This document shows positions 23,636-34,125 of a stretch of 64,000 nt of DNA, one piece after another (the first letter of the stretch is position 1; the number at the start of each line of letters is the position of its first letter). The position numbers were made by a program, and so were the translations under genes. This DNA is from Arachis hypogaea (taxonomy: Eukaryota > Streptophyta > Magnoliopsida > Fabales > Fabaceae), in NCBI RefSeq assembly GCF_003086295.3, contig NC_092051.1, positions 12,516,810-12,580,809 on the forward strand, in the 5' to 3' direction. The notes beneath the pieces are model-generated. The model was not told the DNA's origin. It made no database searches and saw only the letters and a program-made list of their open reading frames with translations.

Positions 23636-23797
23636 TTAAACAAATTGGTTGAATAATTCCTTACCCCAAAATGCAGCAATTAAGAAGATGCAGGAAGTGA
23701 GAAAGAGAGAAGAGAGGAGAGGGGGCCATGCAAATTTTACCAAAATTAAATTAGAAAAAAGGAATAAAATAAATATAAGAGTAACTTGGGTTTCCAT
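23636..23797 (-). CDS. Possible small secreted or membrane peptide (doubtful)
   Basis: A 53-codon minus-strand frame starting METQVTLIFILFLFSN, with a hydrophobic, signal-like N-terminus. Unlike other small frames here it has a gene-like setting: an aaaATGG start context, a C/T-rich leader and a gatatata TATA-like box about 90 bases upstream (around 23868). It could be a first exon, since a possible donor (GGGGTAAGG) occurs near its end. I recognise no family; chance is a fair alternative. Confidence 0.22.
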   Translation of the reverse strand: METQVTLIFILFLFSNLILVKFAWPPLLSSLFLTSCIFLIAAFWGKELFNQFV

Positions 23798-24487
23798 TTT
23801 CTTGTAAGAGAAGATCAAATGTTAAGTGTTGTGTGTGCCCCCCTTTTCTATGTTCATTGTCTATTTCTATATATCTCACACACTAACTTCCACTTCTCTC
23901 TGAAACAAAAACAATCCCCCTAACAAGAATTAAAGAAAACAAAATTTTAATGTTGAATTAAAATAAATCCAAACATTTTAATAATTTCTTCCAATATCAT
24001 TAGATACCAATTTGACTTCACACCTTATAATTTCTTGTCATTGCATATGCATGATTCATAACTTAAAATATATGATGCAATAACGTTTTAACAAATACAG
24101 TTAATAACAAAAACTGATAAGATTTTTTATTAGAAGATAGTCTAATAATTATATTAAAATAGATATTAATTAGAAGATGATGTTTGCATTGTAGTCTACT
24201 ATTAATTAGAATAGATGATTAAAAAAACTAAAACTATATAAAAATTACAATTTATAAAATAAATTAATTTAACAATAAAATACTATAATTGATATATCAT
24301 TCATTCTCACTTACATGAAAACCTAGATATCAATTTTCATATATATAAAATAGATATACTGTATATTCAAAGTCACTCTTCCTTACAAAATCTTATATTA
24401 TTTTTTATTTTATATACAAATTTTAAAAATTGAATCTTGGATCTTTATAATTTTTTTCTATCCCTCATCCTATAATCTATAAAGAAA

Positions 24488-24492
<5 letters not shown>

Positions 24493-24572
<80 letters not shown>

Positions 24573-24573
24573 G
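24493..24573. repeat. (AT)n followed by (GTAT)n microsatellite
   Basis: About 34 AT dinucleotides followed by three GTAT units. Confidence 0.97.
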
Positions 24574-25147
24574 TCATGATTATGGCCAAATTAAATAAAC
24601 AATTTAATTAAATTTAAAAAAAACTTAAATAATAAATACTTATATTAAAAGTAACATATAATTTATAAATAAGTTATTTTCTATTTAATTTTTTAATTTT
24701 AAAAGTATTTATTTTAAAAAAATAATAAAATTTTTTTTATTATAAGATAAATAATTTTTTTAACTCCTCTATAAACAATTAAATAACTTTTTAGAAAGTC
24801 ACAATTTGATTTTAAAAATTATACTAAACATTAATGTTACAATTTTTCATAAACTAAAAAATACTTATGAACCTATCCAAACTTACTCTATATTACAGAG
24901 ACTATAATATTTTAAAATTAAAATAATATTTTTTATTATTAAAAATATTTTTTAAAAAAAAATATTGCTTAACAATAAAAAGATATATACATAATTATAA
25001 TCTGTTTTTTTCTTTTATATTAAATTTGAGAGAGTGAGAGTATTTCTTTTGGGGGCAAAAAACCAGAATAAACTATGGGAAGTTGAAAATTACTTAAATA
25101 AGCCAAACTGAAATTCGTTACTGCAATGAGCCAAACCCTATATTTAT

Positions 25148-25397
25148 ATAATTCGAACCAGTGTGGTTCGAATTCAATTCATTAGTAATTCGAACCAGAG
25201 TGGCTCGAATTATGAAGAGGGAAATTCGTTCAAGTAAATCGAACCAGGGTGGTTCGAATTACTTGGGAAGAAAACATATCACATAATTCGAACCACACTG
25301 GTTCGAATTATATAGGGAGAAGCTGCATCAAGTAATTCGAACCAGGCTGGTTCGAATTACACATTTTGAATTCGAACCAGTCCGGTTCGAATTAGTG
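25148..25397. repeat. Left subterminal palindrome array of the MULE (6 units)
   Basis: Six copies of an imperfect palindrome of the form AATTCGAACCA-NN-TGGTTCGAATT, spaced 30-60 bases apart. These are candidate transposase-binding sites. They also lie just upstream of a TATA-like tatatatatgg (about 25411) and the transposase start. Confidence 0.9.
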
Positions 25398-25456
25398 GTA
25401 GACAGTGCAGTATATATATGGTGCTAAACGTGAGTTGCTCTCATAGAGGGTGTAAT

Positions 25457-27310
25457 ATGGCTAGTGAGGAGAGTTTTGGGGTTTTGGTTCACCATAGAGG
25501 ATCCATTAAGAGAAAAACTCGCTCCGGTGTGAAGTTCACAGATAAGGATCCTCTCTGTATCGTGGTGAAACCAACGACGAGCTATGATGATCTTGTTAGA
25601 TCCGTGCTGATGAAACTCGGTCTGGAAGGTGCGAAGCGAGTGAAGAAGTTTTTCTATCGCATTCCAATCACTGTCTTGCAGGATACGGTGAAGTATGATT
25701 GCTTCACGATTGGTAGTGATGAGGACCTGCAAGTCATGTTTCTATGTCGGAGGCAGTTTCCCGAGGTTAGGACACCAGAGTTGTTGGCAAAGTTGGTTGA
25801 TGTGGTATCCAGCTCAGGGGGTTCGAACCGGAATGCCACCACTGAAGCAGCGGCAGCCGGTTCGAGTTCAAGGCCTGCCGTTGCTTCTTCGTCCGTCCCT
25901 GTGTACGAGCCAGCGGTCGAACCAGTCGCCTCCCCGTCTTTTGCTGTTGATCTGAATGATGGAGTAGGCGACGTGGTAGGATCAGTTGATATACTGCCGA
26001 ACGCTCTACATGGAGTTCTACCGGTTGGCGTCGGTGACGGAGTGTTGGGTGATGTAGAGGAGGACGACGTCGAGCCGGATATGATTGAGGATGACAGCGG
26101 CGACGAGGTTGGAGCGACTGAGGCTGCATTGGTAGTCGGTGGTTCTAGTTCTGGCACACAGCAGTATCCACCACATTTTTCCTCTTTGGACCTAGATGCC
26201 ATGAGGCAAGAGGGTGTTTCAGGGCACTCTGTTGGATTCGGAGTTAGAGATGCTGAAGGGACTGCTGGTTTGACAGAGTTCCAGGTTGGTCAGCAGTTTC
26301 AGGATAAAGACGAGGCCCTATTAAGTGTGAAGACTTACAGCATCCGGCGGGGGGTACAGTACAAGGTTGTGGAGTCTGATCATCGCCGTTATGTGGGTAA
26401 GTGTTCTGAGTTTGGGAATGGGTGCACATGGTTGATTCGACTGAGTCTGCGGAAGCGCAAGGGCATTTGGGAGGTGAAGCGGTACAATGGACCTCACACT
26501 TGTCTTGCGACCTCCATCTCGAGTGACCACAGGAGCTTGGATTATCATGTGATTTCCGCGTTCGTTATGCCAATGGTTAGGGCCGATGCATCCGTCAGCA
26601 TCAAGGTGCTCCTAAATGCCACGGCAGCACACTTCGGGTTTAGGCCGACTTACAGGAGGGTCTGGATGGCGAAGCAGAAGGAAATTGCCCTCGTATATGG
26701 TGACTGGGATGAGTCATACAACGAGCTCCCCAGGTGGGTTTTGGGAGTCCAATTGACGATGCCCGGTACTGTTGCAATCCTACGGACGAGCCCCGTTCGA
26801 GTTAGTGGACAAGTAGACGAGTCTCAAGCTTTTTTTCACAGACTCTTCTGGACGTTTCCACCGCTCATCCAGGCATTTCGCCATTGCAAGCCTTTAGTTA
26901 GCATTGATGGGACCCATCTGTATGGGAAGTACGGGGGTACTTTGCTCATCGCGATTGCACAGGACGGGAACTCCAACATTCTACCCGTTGCATTCGCACT
27001 GGTAGAAGGTGAGAATGCAGAGTCTTGGTCATTCTTTCTCTCCCACCTTAGACAGCACGTGACACCGCAGCCCGGTCTTCTGGTTATATCGGACAGGCAT
27101 AACGGCATAAAGGCTGCGCTTGAGGCTCCGGACGGGGGTTGGTTACCTCCATCTGCATACCGTGCATTCTGCATTCGACACGTAGCGGCTAATTTTGCCC
27201 TTACCTTCAAGGGCAAGGATGCACGTAGGCTTCTAGTGAATGCCGCATATGCCAAGACCGAGGTTGAGTTTGATTACTGGTTTGATATTCTTCGGTCTGA
27301 AGACCCGGCC
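25457..27310 (+). pseudogene. MULE transposase (mudrA-like), 3'-truncated
   Basis: Open frame from 25418; I prefer the Met at 25457 (MASEESFGVLVHHRG), the usual start of this family. In order: an N-terminal PB1-like region, an acidic linker, a MuDR DNA-binding domain with the zinc-coordinating set (KCSEFGNGCTWLIR, then HTC), then the MULE DDE domain. Catalytic aspartates are in VSIDGTHLYGKYGG and VISDRHNGI. The protein breaks off after FDYWFDILRSEDPA near 27310. The third catalytic acidic residue and the SWIM zinc finger that normally follow are absent; codons beyond are antisense to the PMD gene. It should be catalytically dead. Confidence 0.9.
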
Positions 27311-29411
27311 ACTTCTGCAAATGGGACGGGAACCATCGATCGCCGCCTCTGCCGTCCTTCGACATCAGAAAGTCGATGTTCAGGGCGGCCTGTGGACGGG
27401 GCTGCACCCCTCCAAACTGCGGAAGAACTCTGTCTACCTGATGCCACTCTATGACGGCAAAGTAGATAAGCGATGTAACAGACCGCCACAGCACCATATG
27501 TCGAGGCTCCAAAACCTCGGGATGCACGACCTGAAGTACGTCAGGGCTACTGTAGGGCATCCAGATAAACTGCACTCAGAACGATACAATGTCAGGGCAA
27601 CTCTTGATGCCAACTCGTAAATTCTGGTTAAATAAAAAAACTTATTAAGTTACATACTGACCTCTCTATCCTGCAACCGGTCTATCCATAGCCTCCACGT
27701 CTGAACTCTAGGACCCTTCTCGCTACTGGAAGGGATGTAACCTGACCACCTGCAACATGCACATGTGTTACCGCTACTTATATGTGTGCTTAGGGTATCC
27801 AATAGTAAATTGAAATAGACAAAGATTAGGGAAGTACCTCGAGGCCAGTGGCCAGCTGAACGTCTCAAATCCTGCAGGCCTAAACCGAGGAAATCGCCAG
27901 AAAATCCATGACTGAAGTAGCTGAAGTGGGCCCGCTAGCTTGATAACATTTCTGTTCGCCACACGGCACATGCACCGGTACAACCATGCCAGTGCTGCAG
28001 AACCCCAGCTGTAGGTCCCCATCTCCTCCAGCCTAGCTACAAACGGAAGCCATCTGATGTGAACGCGGTTACCCGACTTGTCCGCAAAAAGCTGCGTGCC
28101 CAACAACATCATGATGTACGCACGGGCATAACGACGCACAGTATCCTCATCAGCTCCCTCCGGGCACTCACCAAACGTCTCCTGAAACCAGCTGCAGTTG
28201 ACCGCGTACTTCTGAACCTGGCTAGGAGGAGGTACCACTCCAAACAACTCCTCGAACCAAACCCAGGCTGGACGGCCACCCTCGATGTATATATGGAACT
28301 CTGATAGGCAGCCGCTGACGTAATGCCCGTCCACTGGCAAACCCAGCTGGTATGCCACGTCCTGCAGTGTGATAGTGCACTCTCCGAACGGCATGTGAAA
28401 CGTGTGAGTCTCCGGACGCCATCGCTCAACAAACGCACTCACAAGGGCCTCGTCCAACCGGAACCATCTATCGTTCAACCTTGCAAGATGGTAAAGACCA
28501 GCCATCTGCAGGTACGGAACGTATCTGTCATCCAGGACCATGCCCTGCTGCCGCCGCATGCTCCTGATGCATCGCTGAGGCTGCGGAAGAAATGAGCCGC
28601 ATTCTTAGAACCAGCTTAATTACCGGTGACAAACATAACCAACACGATAATTGATAAACGAAAAAATCTTACTATGTATAGACGCTTAAAAATACCAAGA
28701 ACGAGAACAATTTGCATAAGAAACTTAAATTAGAAACCCCCATAGGCTACTGACATGAAAGATCTAACATTATAAAACCACAACTAAACCGCCTACATAA
28801 ACCACTACTAGAAACCACTAACGTAAACCGTTAACGTAAACTGCTTACATAAACCACATACATAAACCAGTAACATAATCCACTAACATAAACCACTAAC
28901 ATAAACCACTAAGATAAACCACCAACATAAACCACTAACAAAAACCACTAACGTAAACCGTTAACGTAAACCGCTTACATAAACCACATACATAAACCAC
29001 ATACATAAACCACTAACATAAACCACTAACATAAACCACTAACATAAACCACCAACATAAACCGCTTACAAAAACCACAAACGTAAACCGTTAACGTAAA
29101 CCGCTAACATTAACCACATACCTAAACCACTAAGATAAACCACTAACATAAACCACTAACATAAACCACTAAGATAAACCACCAACATAAATCACTTACA
29201 AAAACCACTAACATAAACCATTTACAGAAATCACTAACATAAACCACTAAAATAAACCACCAACTAAACCAATATCTTACTCGCATGCCAAACCACAAAC
29301 TCACATGTACCGGTAAAACAAAGTTATTTCCGTACTAACCTCTTCGTTGATGACCCCAGCTATATGGGCGACTCCGTCCAACCGATATAACCGCGCCGAA
29401 TCGTCTTCCAT
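27309..29411 (-). pseudogene. Plant mobile domain (PMD/MAIN-like) gene of the MULE, 3'-truncated
   Basis: Four exons on the minus strand: 29411-29340, 28580-27838, 27749-27662 and 27569-about 27309, all with GT/AG borders and agreeing phases (72, 743 and 88 nt). The protein starts MEDDSARLYRLDGVAHIAG, continues with RYVPYLQMAGLYHLARLNDRW and FGECTITLQDVAYQLGLP, and ends at DRWFPSHLQKW, where the transposase gene begins in antisense. PMD proteins resemble MAIN, are often labelled 'phosphatase 7 long form homolog', and are frequently carried by plant transposons; some act in silencing. The first intron holds a minisatellite. The 3' end is missing. Confidence 0.88.
28765..29275. repeat. 12-bp minisatellite in PMD intron 1
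   Basis: About 40 degenerate tandem copies of a unit like ataaaccactaac (period 12, variants with cgt, ctt and aag). It occupies most of intron 1 of the PMD gene (29339-28581), just downstream of its first exon. Confidence 0.92.
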
Positions 29412-29541
29412 GAGCAGAATATTGCGTTCAGGTCTTTCGCGGACAGAATCTGGGTCGTTTTCTCTGAGATTTGGTGGGGCAGGGGAAGGTGAGAATGATT
29501 CGAATGAGCCTGATTCGAACTCCTTATATAGGCCATTCCCT

Positions 29542-29785
29542 AGTAATTCGAACCAGGGTGGTTCGAATTACTACCAATCTTGCTTAAGCGTAATTCGAAC
29601 CAGGGTGGTTCGAATTACATGAAGAACACATTTCCCCCTAATTCGAACTGGAGAGGTTCGAATTACTTGCATAGGTAGTTCGAACCAGTCTGGTTCGATT
29701 TACATTCAATTTTTTCTTCGAAATTCGAACTGGTCTGGTTCGAATTACTTGAGGATGAAGTTCGAACTACCCTGGTTCGAATTAC
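29542..29785. repeat. Right subterminal palindrome array of the MULE (6 units)
   Basis: Six copies of the same AATTCGAACC-type palindrome as on the left, some decayed (ggagagg or tctggt centres). The array lies about 130 bases upstream of the PMD start codon, so both gene promoters sit inside equivalent arrays. Confidence 0.9.
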
Positions 29786-29889
29786 ATAAAAATATGATCT
29801 GGCTCATTGCTGTATCGATTTTCAGTTTGGCTCATATAGGTAAATTTGGATTGATGTTGGCTTATTATAGTGTTTTGCCCTTCTTTTGG

Positions 29890-30669
29890 TGATAGAGTGA
29901 GAGTAGGAGAGGTCATAGAAGATTTTGTTTTTGATATTGGAATAATAACCGTGTTTTTTTAAAATGTGGGTTAATGGGGTATTATTCTTAAATATGAGAC
30001 CGTTTAATTAGTTAAACAAAAATTGGACTGTCTAATTTATGAGGATACAGAAATCAGACTAAAGGATTTGTGAAATCGGACCGAGGAAATTGTGACGGTA
30101 CAGAAATCGGATCGAGGAATTTCTGTTAAAAAAAATTAAAAAATTTGAAGTATAGAAATCGGACCCTCCAATTTATGTATCTTTCACACTTTCTAAAAAA
30201 ACCAAAAATTACAATATTAAAGTATATCACAACTTTTATTTCATACATGCCAAGCTTATCAAATATAAAAAAATTTGAAAAGATAGTGTCAGTTTTTATT
30301 AGTACGATTTGGATTTGGCGTGAAACAAAATAAAAACCGAGACTTTTTAAGACTACTGTGTACTGTCAAGTTTACTCTGACTCTTACTTACCAAGTTACC
30401 ATATTTGGAAAACCCATTACAACCCGATTTGCTTTGCTCTCTTTGGCGCCTTTTACATTAACACACAGTAGAGAACCAAGGCAGAATAGCTTTGCCATTG
30501 CCTGTCTTCTGCAACCTACTCTCTCTTTTTTTCTTTCTTTTTTTTTCCACGTTCCTTCCTCCCTAAGCTGTTCTACAAAAAAAAAAACGTTTTTCTGCGG
30601 AAGGCGAAAAGGAGCAGGAAGAAAGAAGAAAAATTAACGGAAAACAAAAAGGCTTCTTTTTGGTTCAGC
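29890..30669. other. Non-coding sequence upstream of the CLASSY-like pseudogene
   Basis: Contains a degenerate repeat in which acagaaatcgga-like words recur (about 30045-30165), then a C/T-rich leader (about 30450-30580) that is probably the 5' UTR or promoter of the SNF2 gene downstream. No exon is seen. Confidence 0.5.
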
Positions 30670-33600
30670 ATGGTGATGGTTAATGGTGTTGCTAGCAGAA
30701 CAAGAAGCAAGAAGAAAGAGAGGTCTTTGAATCCGTCTCCGATTGGATCAGGATCCCAAAACGTGTTTCCTATTGATGGTGCTGGAACTTCTGCCAACGA
30801 TCCTATAATCGTTGGTTTGAGTGATAGTAGTAGTGATGAAGGCACTGATAACAGTGATGAGGGCCGTGGAAGAAGTTTGGCCTGGGATTTTGGGCTTTCA
30901 AGTGAGTCAGAGGGAGAATTCAGCTTCAGCATCAACTTCATCTTCAGGCAGTGATGATAGTGGTTCAAGTTCTTTTGATGATGAGGATGAAGAGGAGGAA
31001 AAGGAGAAGAGGAGATGTAAGAGGAGGAAGAAGGAGAAGAAGAGAAGAGAGCCAACTTTTGAGTCTCATAGCAATAAAGTTTTGAGCTGTGACGAGGTGA
31101 TTGTGGAAACTGAATGCTCTGGAATTCGCAAGAAGAATGGTGAGAATAAGAACAATTCATCCTCAACCGAGAAATAATGTGTTTGATCATCAACAAGAGA
31201 AAATGCTACCAAAGGATGCAGATTGTGCTAGTGTTCTCTTTGGAGAACGCAATATGGAGGGTTGTTCTTCAGAAAAGAATGAAGATAAGGAAAAGAATGT
31301 AGCCAAGAAACCGGTGGAGGTTTGTTCTTCAAAAAAGAATGAAGATAAGGAAGAGAATGTAGCTATGAAACCAGTGGAGGGTTGTTCTTCAGAAAAGAAT
31401 GAAGATAAGGAAAAGAATGTAGCTAAGAAACCAGTGGAGGGTCTTCAATGAATGTGGCTAAGAAACCAGTGGAGGGTTGTTCTTCAAAGAAGAACGAAGA
31501 CAAAGGAAACAAGGTGGCAAAGAAACCAATGCCGGCAGGGAATAGAGCACGGAAGAGAGTGGAAAGAACAGGAGAAAATGTTGGTGCTGATATTGAAGCC
31601 TCTTCCCAAAAGCGTTCGCGTCCATCCCCACCTGAGGAGGATGATTCAGAAAAGGATGAAAAGAAACTGGTAAAACAGAAGGGTCGTGAAAGTGTGTCTG
31701 ATTTTGTGGCAAAGGACAAAGGGGACTCGCCGATGATCGATTAAAGAGTGCCGATGAATGATGAAAGAATGGAGAGTGCAGAGGAAGAGAAGGAGAACAA
31801 GAAGGAAGGAGAGGCTGAAGGAAAGCATAAGGCCGGGGCGGATTGCGAAAGTAGTTACAAAGAGAGGGAGCAACATAGAGTGACAACAAATCCATCTAGG
31901 CCAAAGGAGGCACCGTTGATTGAACTTCTTGCTGAATGCTTTCGGATTAAGCATTATCCAGATAATGTTCATAAGCAAGATACAATCTCAAAAGAACCAG
32001 CTCTCAATGTTCAGAGAAAATTTTTTGTTCCAAAGAAAGTGCCAATTGAAAAAACTGAATCTGAGAAGGAGAGGGATATGTTGTGGGAAGAAATGGATGC
32101 TTTGCTCAGACTAGGTGAAGTTGACTCCTTGGTAAGTCATTTTTCGGTTGTTGAAACACTAAATAAAATGTCTAACTTATAATCATATTGAATGTTGCAT
32201 TTTGTATCTGTGTTTTTATGTGCAACAATAGTGGTAGGCGCATTGTATTATTTTCAATGATTGATTTAATTTTTTGAAATTTTGGTGAGTTGTTAAATGT
32301 TCAAAGAGTTGATGTAACTAGTAACGAGTCGTGTTAGGAGTAAGAGCTGGTGTGGCACTATTAGTTATGATAGTTAGTCTATATATCAATCATATACTGC
32401 AGTGTAAGAAAACAATTAAGATCACAATCTCATTGATCACATTTTCATTCTCTCTGATTTTTCATCTCATAGCCTTAGGCCTGATACCTTTATAAGTTGA
32501 TGAAGGCCATTCACTAAATAGCCATTTACATTATAATTAAAACATATTACGGTCATAAGCTTCTTTTGATCTTTGACGTTCTAAAAGATATATATCATAA
32601 TTTATGTTATGAATTGCAGGTTGGCTGTGTTGAGATTGTCGAAACGCAACAGAACACAGAGGCTCCAGCAACCCATTGTAAGCACAAGTTTGTCCATGAT
32701 GAAGAGACTGGAATATATTGCATACTCTGCCATTGGATGGTCATAGACATAAAAGGCATGCCGGTACCCTTTGTAAGTAGACTTCATTGATGAACTAGGA
32801 CATCAAGGTTGATGTGAACTATTATCTCTTGAACTATAATACTCACTTCATCCAATAATCAATGCTTAATTTTGTTAATTGATGCCTTGTGTTGATTTGA
32901 ACTATGGGATGAGCTTGTTTGCATGCTTCTGTTGTACATAATACAGGTGAGTGAGTATCCAAGAGAAGGATCAAGAAAGAAGCTGCTATCTGATGGGCCT
33001 AATGGCTTATGCTTTGATGATGCTCCATTCGGTGTCCGAGAAGGTGGTTACTGTAACAAGGAAGGCACAGTTTGGGACCTGATTCCAGCAGATACTAAGC
33101 AAAACCTGTATGCTCATCAGCTTGAAAGTTTTGAATTCCTTTGGAAAAACTTGGCAGGAACCATGGAGCTTCCTAAATTGAAGAGTTGTGACTCGAACAG
33201 CACGGGTGGATGCATCATTTCTCATGCTCCAGGGACTGGAAAGACGCGGCTGACCATCGTGTTCCTTCAGACATGCTTGGAAGTGTTTCCAGATTGCCAT
33301 CCCATGATTATTGCTCCTGATAGCTTACTGCTAACTTGGGAAGATGAGTTCAGAAAGTGGGACAATGAGATTCCGTTCCATAATTTGAGCAATCAAGACA
33401 CTTCAGGAAAAGAGCACCTAGCTGCATGCAGCAAAGTTGGAGGGTCTGCTCCAAGCCAGGAAGATATCCAGATGGTGAAGCTGTATTCTTGGTTCAAACA
33501 ACCAAGTATTCTTGGAATCAGCTACAGTTTATTTCAGAGGCTTACCGGCTTGAAGCGTGATAGAAGCTTGAAGGAGAATGCTGCCACAGGGGTCATGGGA

Positions 33601-34125
33601 AAAATCCTGCCTGAAATTCCTGGATTGTTGGTATTGGATGAAGGACACACGCCACGAAATCAGAGTAGTCAGATTTGGAAGGTTCTTTCTGAGATTCAAA
33701 CTCACAAGAGAATCATCCTTTCCGGGACTCCTTTCCAGAACAATTTTCTGGAGCTTTACAATACAATCTGCGTGGTCAGACCGTGCTTTTCGGATACCAT
33801 ACCTCCTGAGCTTAAAAAGTTCTGCCAAAGAAGATTGATGCAAGAGAAGAAAGAATCTAAAGGTTTCAGTTGGGAACCAGTTTCTTCATTCAGAACTGAG
33901 AATCTAAATGATGAGAACATCAAGCAGTTGAAGCAGCTGATGGATCCATTTGTGCATGTTCACAAAGGCAGTATTCTTCAGAAGAATGTTCCTGGTTTGA
34001 AAGACTGCGTGGTGAAGGGGGATAACATGGTGCGCCATGGGAAACTGAGAGACTTGTTTGGTGACTGTGTGATGCAGCCAAATGACTGTGATTTGATTGA
34101 TAATTTGGATCCTAAAATTTCCTGA
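30670..34125 (+). pseudogene. CLASSY (CLSY3/4-like) SNF2 chromatin remodeller, broken and C-terminally truncated
   Basis: CLSY proteins are plant SNF2-type ATPases that bring RNA polymerase IV to target loci in RNA-directed DNA methylation. Exon 1 (30670-32131) encodes an acidic, charged N-terminal region but needs three frame changes (near 30910, 31150 and 31440) and has a TAA at 31742-31744. Exons 2 (32620-32772; a Cys/His stretch CKHKFVHDEETGIYCILC) and 3 (32947-34125) are open with good splice sites. Exon 3 has Walker A HAPGTGKTRL, the CLSY-type DEGH box in LVLDEGHTPRNQSSQ, and LSGTPFQNNF. It stops after the PGLKDCVV segment with an unrelated-looking tail; the helicase C-terminal lobe is absent. 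Four or more lesions make it a pseudogene. Confidence 0.75.
31258..31506 (+). repeat. 60-bp tandem coding repeats in the CLASSY-like exon 1
   Basis: Three full 60-bp units (31258, 31318, 31378) encode a 20-residue lysine/glutamate repeat (EGCSSEKNEDKEKN, then VAKKPV). A fourth unit near 31447 is preceded by a partly deleted one, where the reading frame changes (about 31440). Replication slippage in the array is the likely cause of that frameshift. Confidence 0.9.

Larger units (their letters stand above)
20905..25043. other. AT-rich intergenic sequence
   Basis: Over 4 kb of AT-rich sequence. A gtatatgtgaaaatttt unit is repeated at about 20913 and 20970. A palindromic cccgtgccatgcacg motif at about 21027 is typical of an old plant repeat. 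There are purine-rich stretches (about 23045-23090) and long (AT)n tracts annotated separately. Apart from one dubious small ORF (23636-23797) I find no gene. Confidence 0.6.
25053..29880. mobile_element. MuDR-type MULE (4.8 kb), deletion derivative
   Basis: Bounded by a perfect 9-bp target duplication TTCTTTTGG (25044-25052, 29881-29889). The ends are inverted: GGGCAAAAAACCAGAATAA on the left and GGGCAAAACACTATAATAA on the complement of the right. Related subterminal blocks (GCCAAACTGAAA, GCAATGAGCCA) occur on both sides, and six palindromic motifs lie at each end. Inside are a mudrA-like transposase (+) and a plant-mobile-domain gene (-), convergent and both missing their 3' ends. It is probably non-autonomous. 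Confidence 0.93.

Noticed and set aside
25654..26202. 182-codon antisense frame in the MULE transposase
   Set aside because: Shadow of the GC-rich transposase reading frame; composition (Ser/Thr/Pro-rich) follows from the sense codons.
27774..28559. Treating this open frame as a complete 261-residue protein
   Set aside because: Its last residues are read through intron 2; splice sites and phases show that it is mainly exon 2 of the four-exon PMD gene.
28765..29275. Interstitial telomere repeat
   Set aside because: Unit is 12 bp taaaccactaac-like, not the 7-bp plant telomere CCCTAAA; resemblance is only partial.
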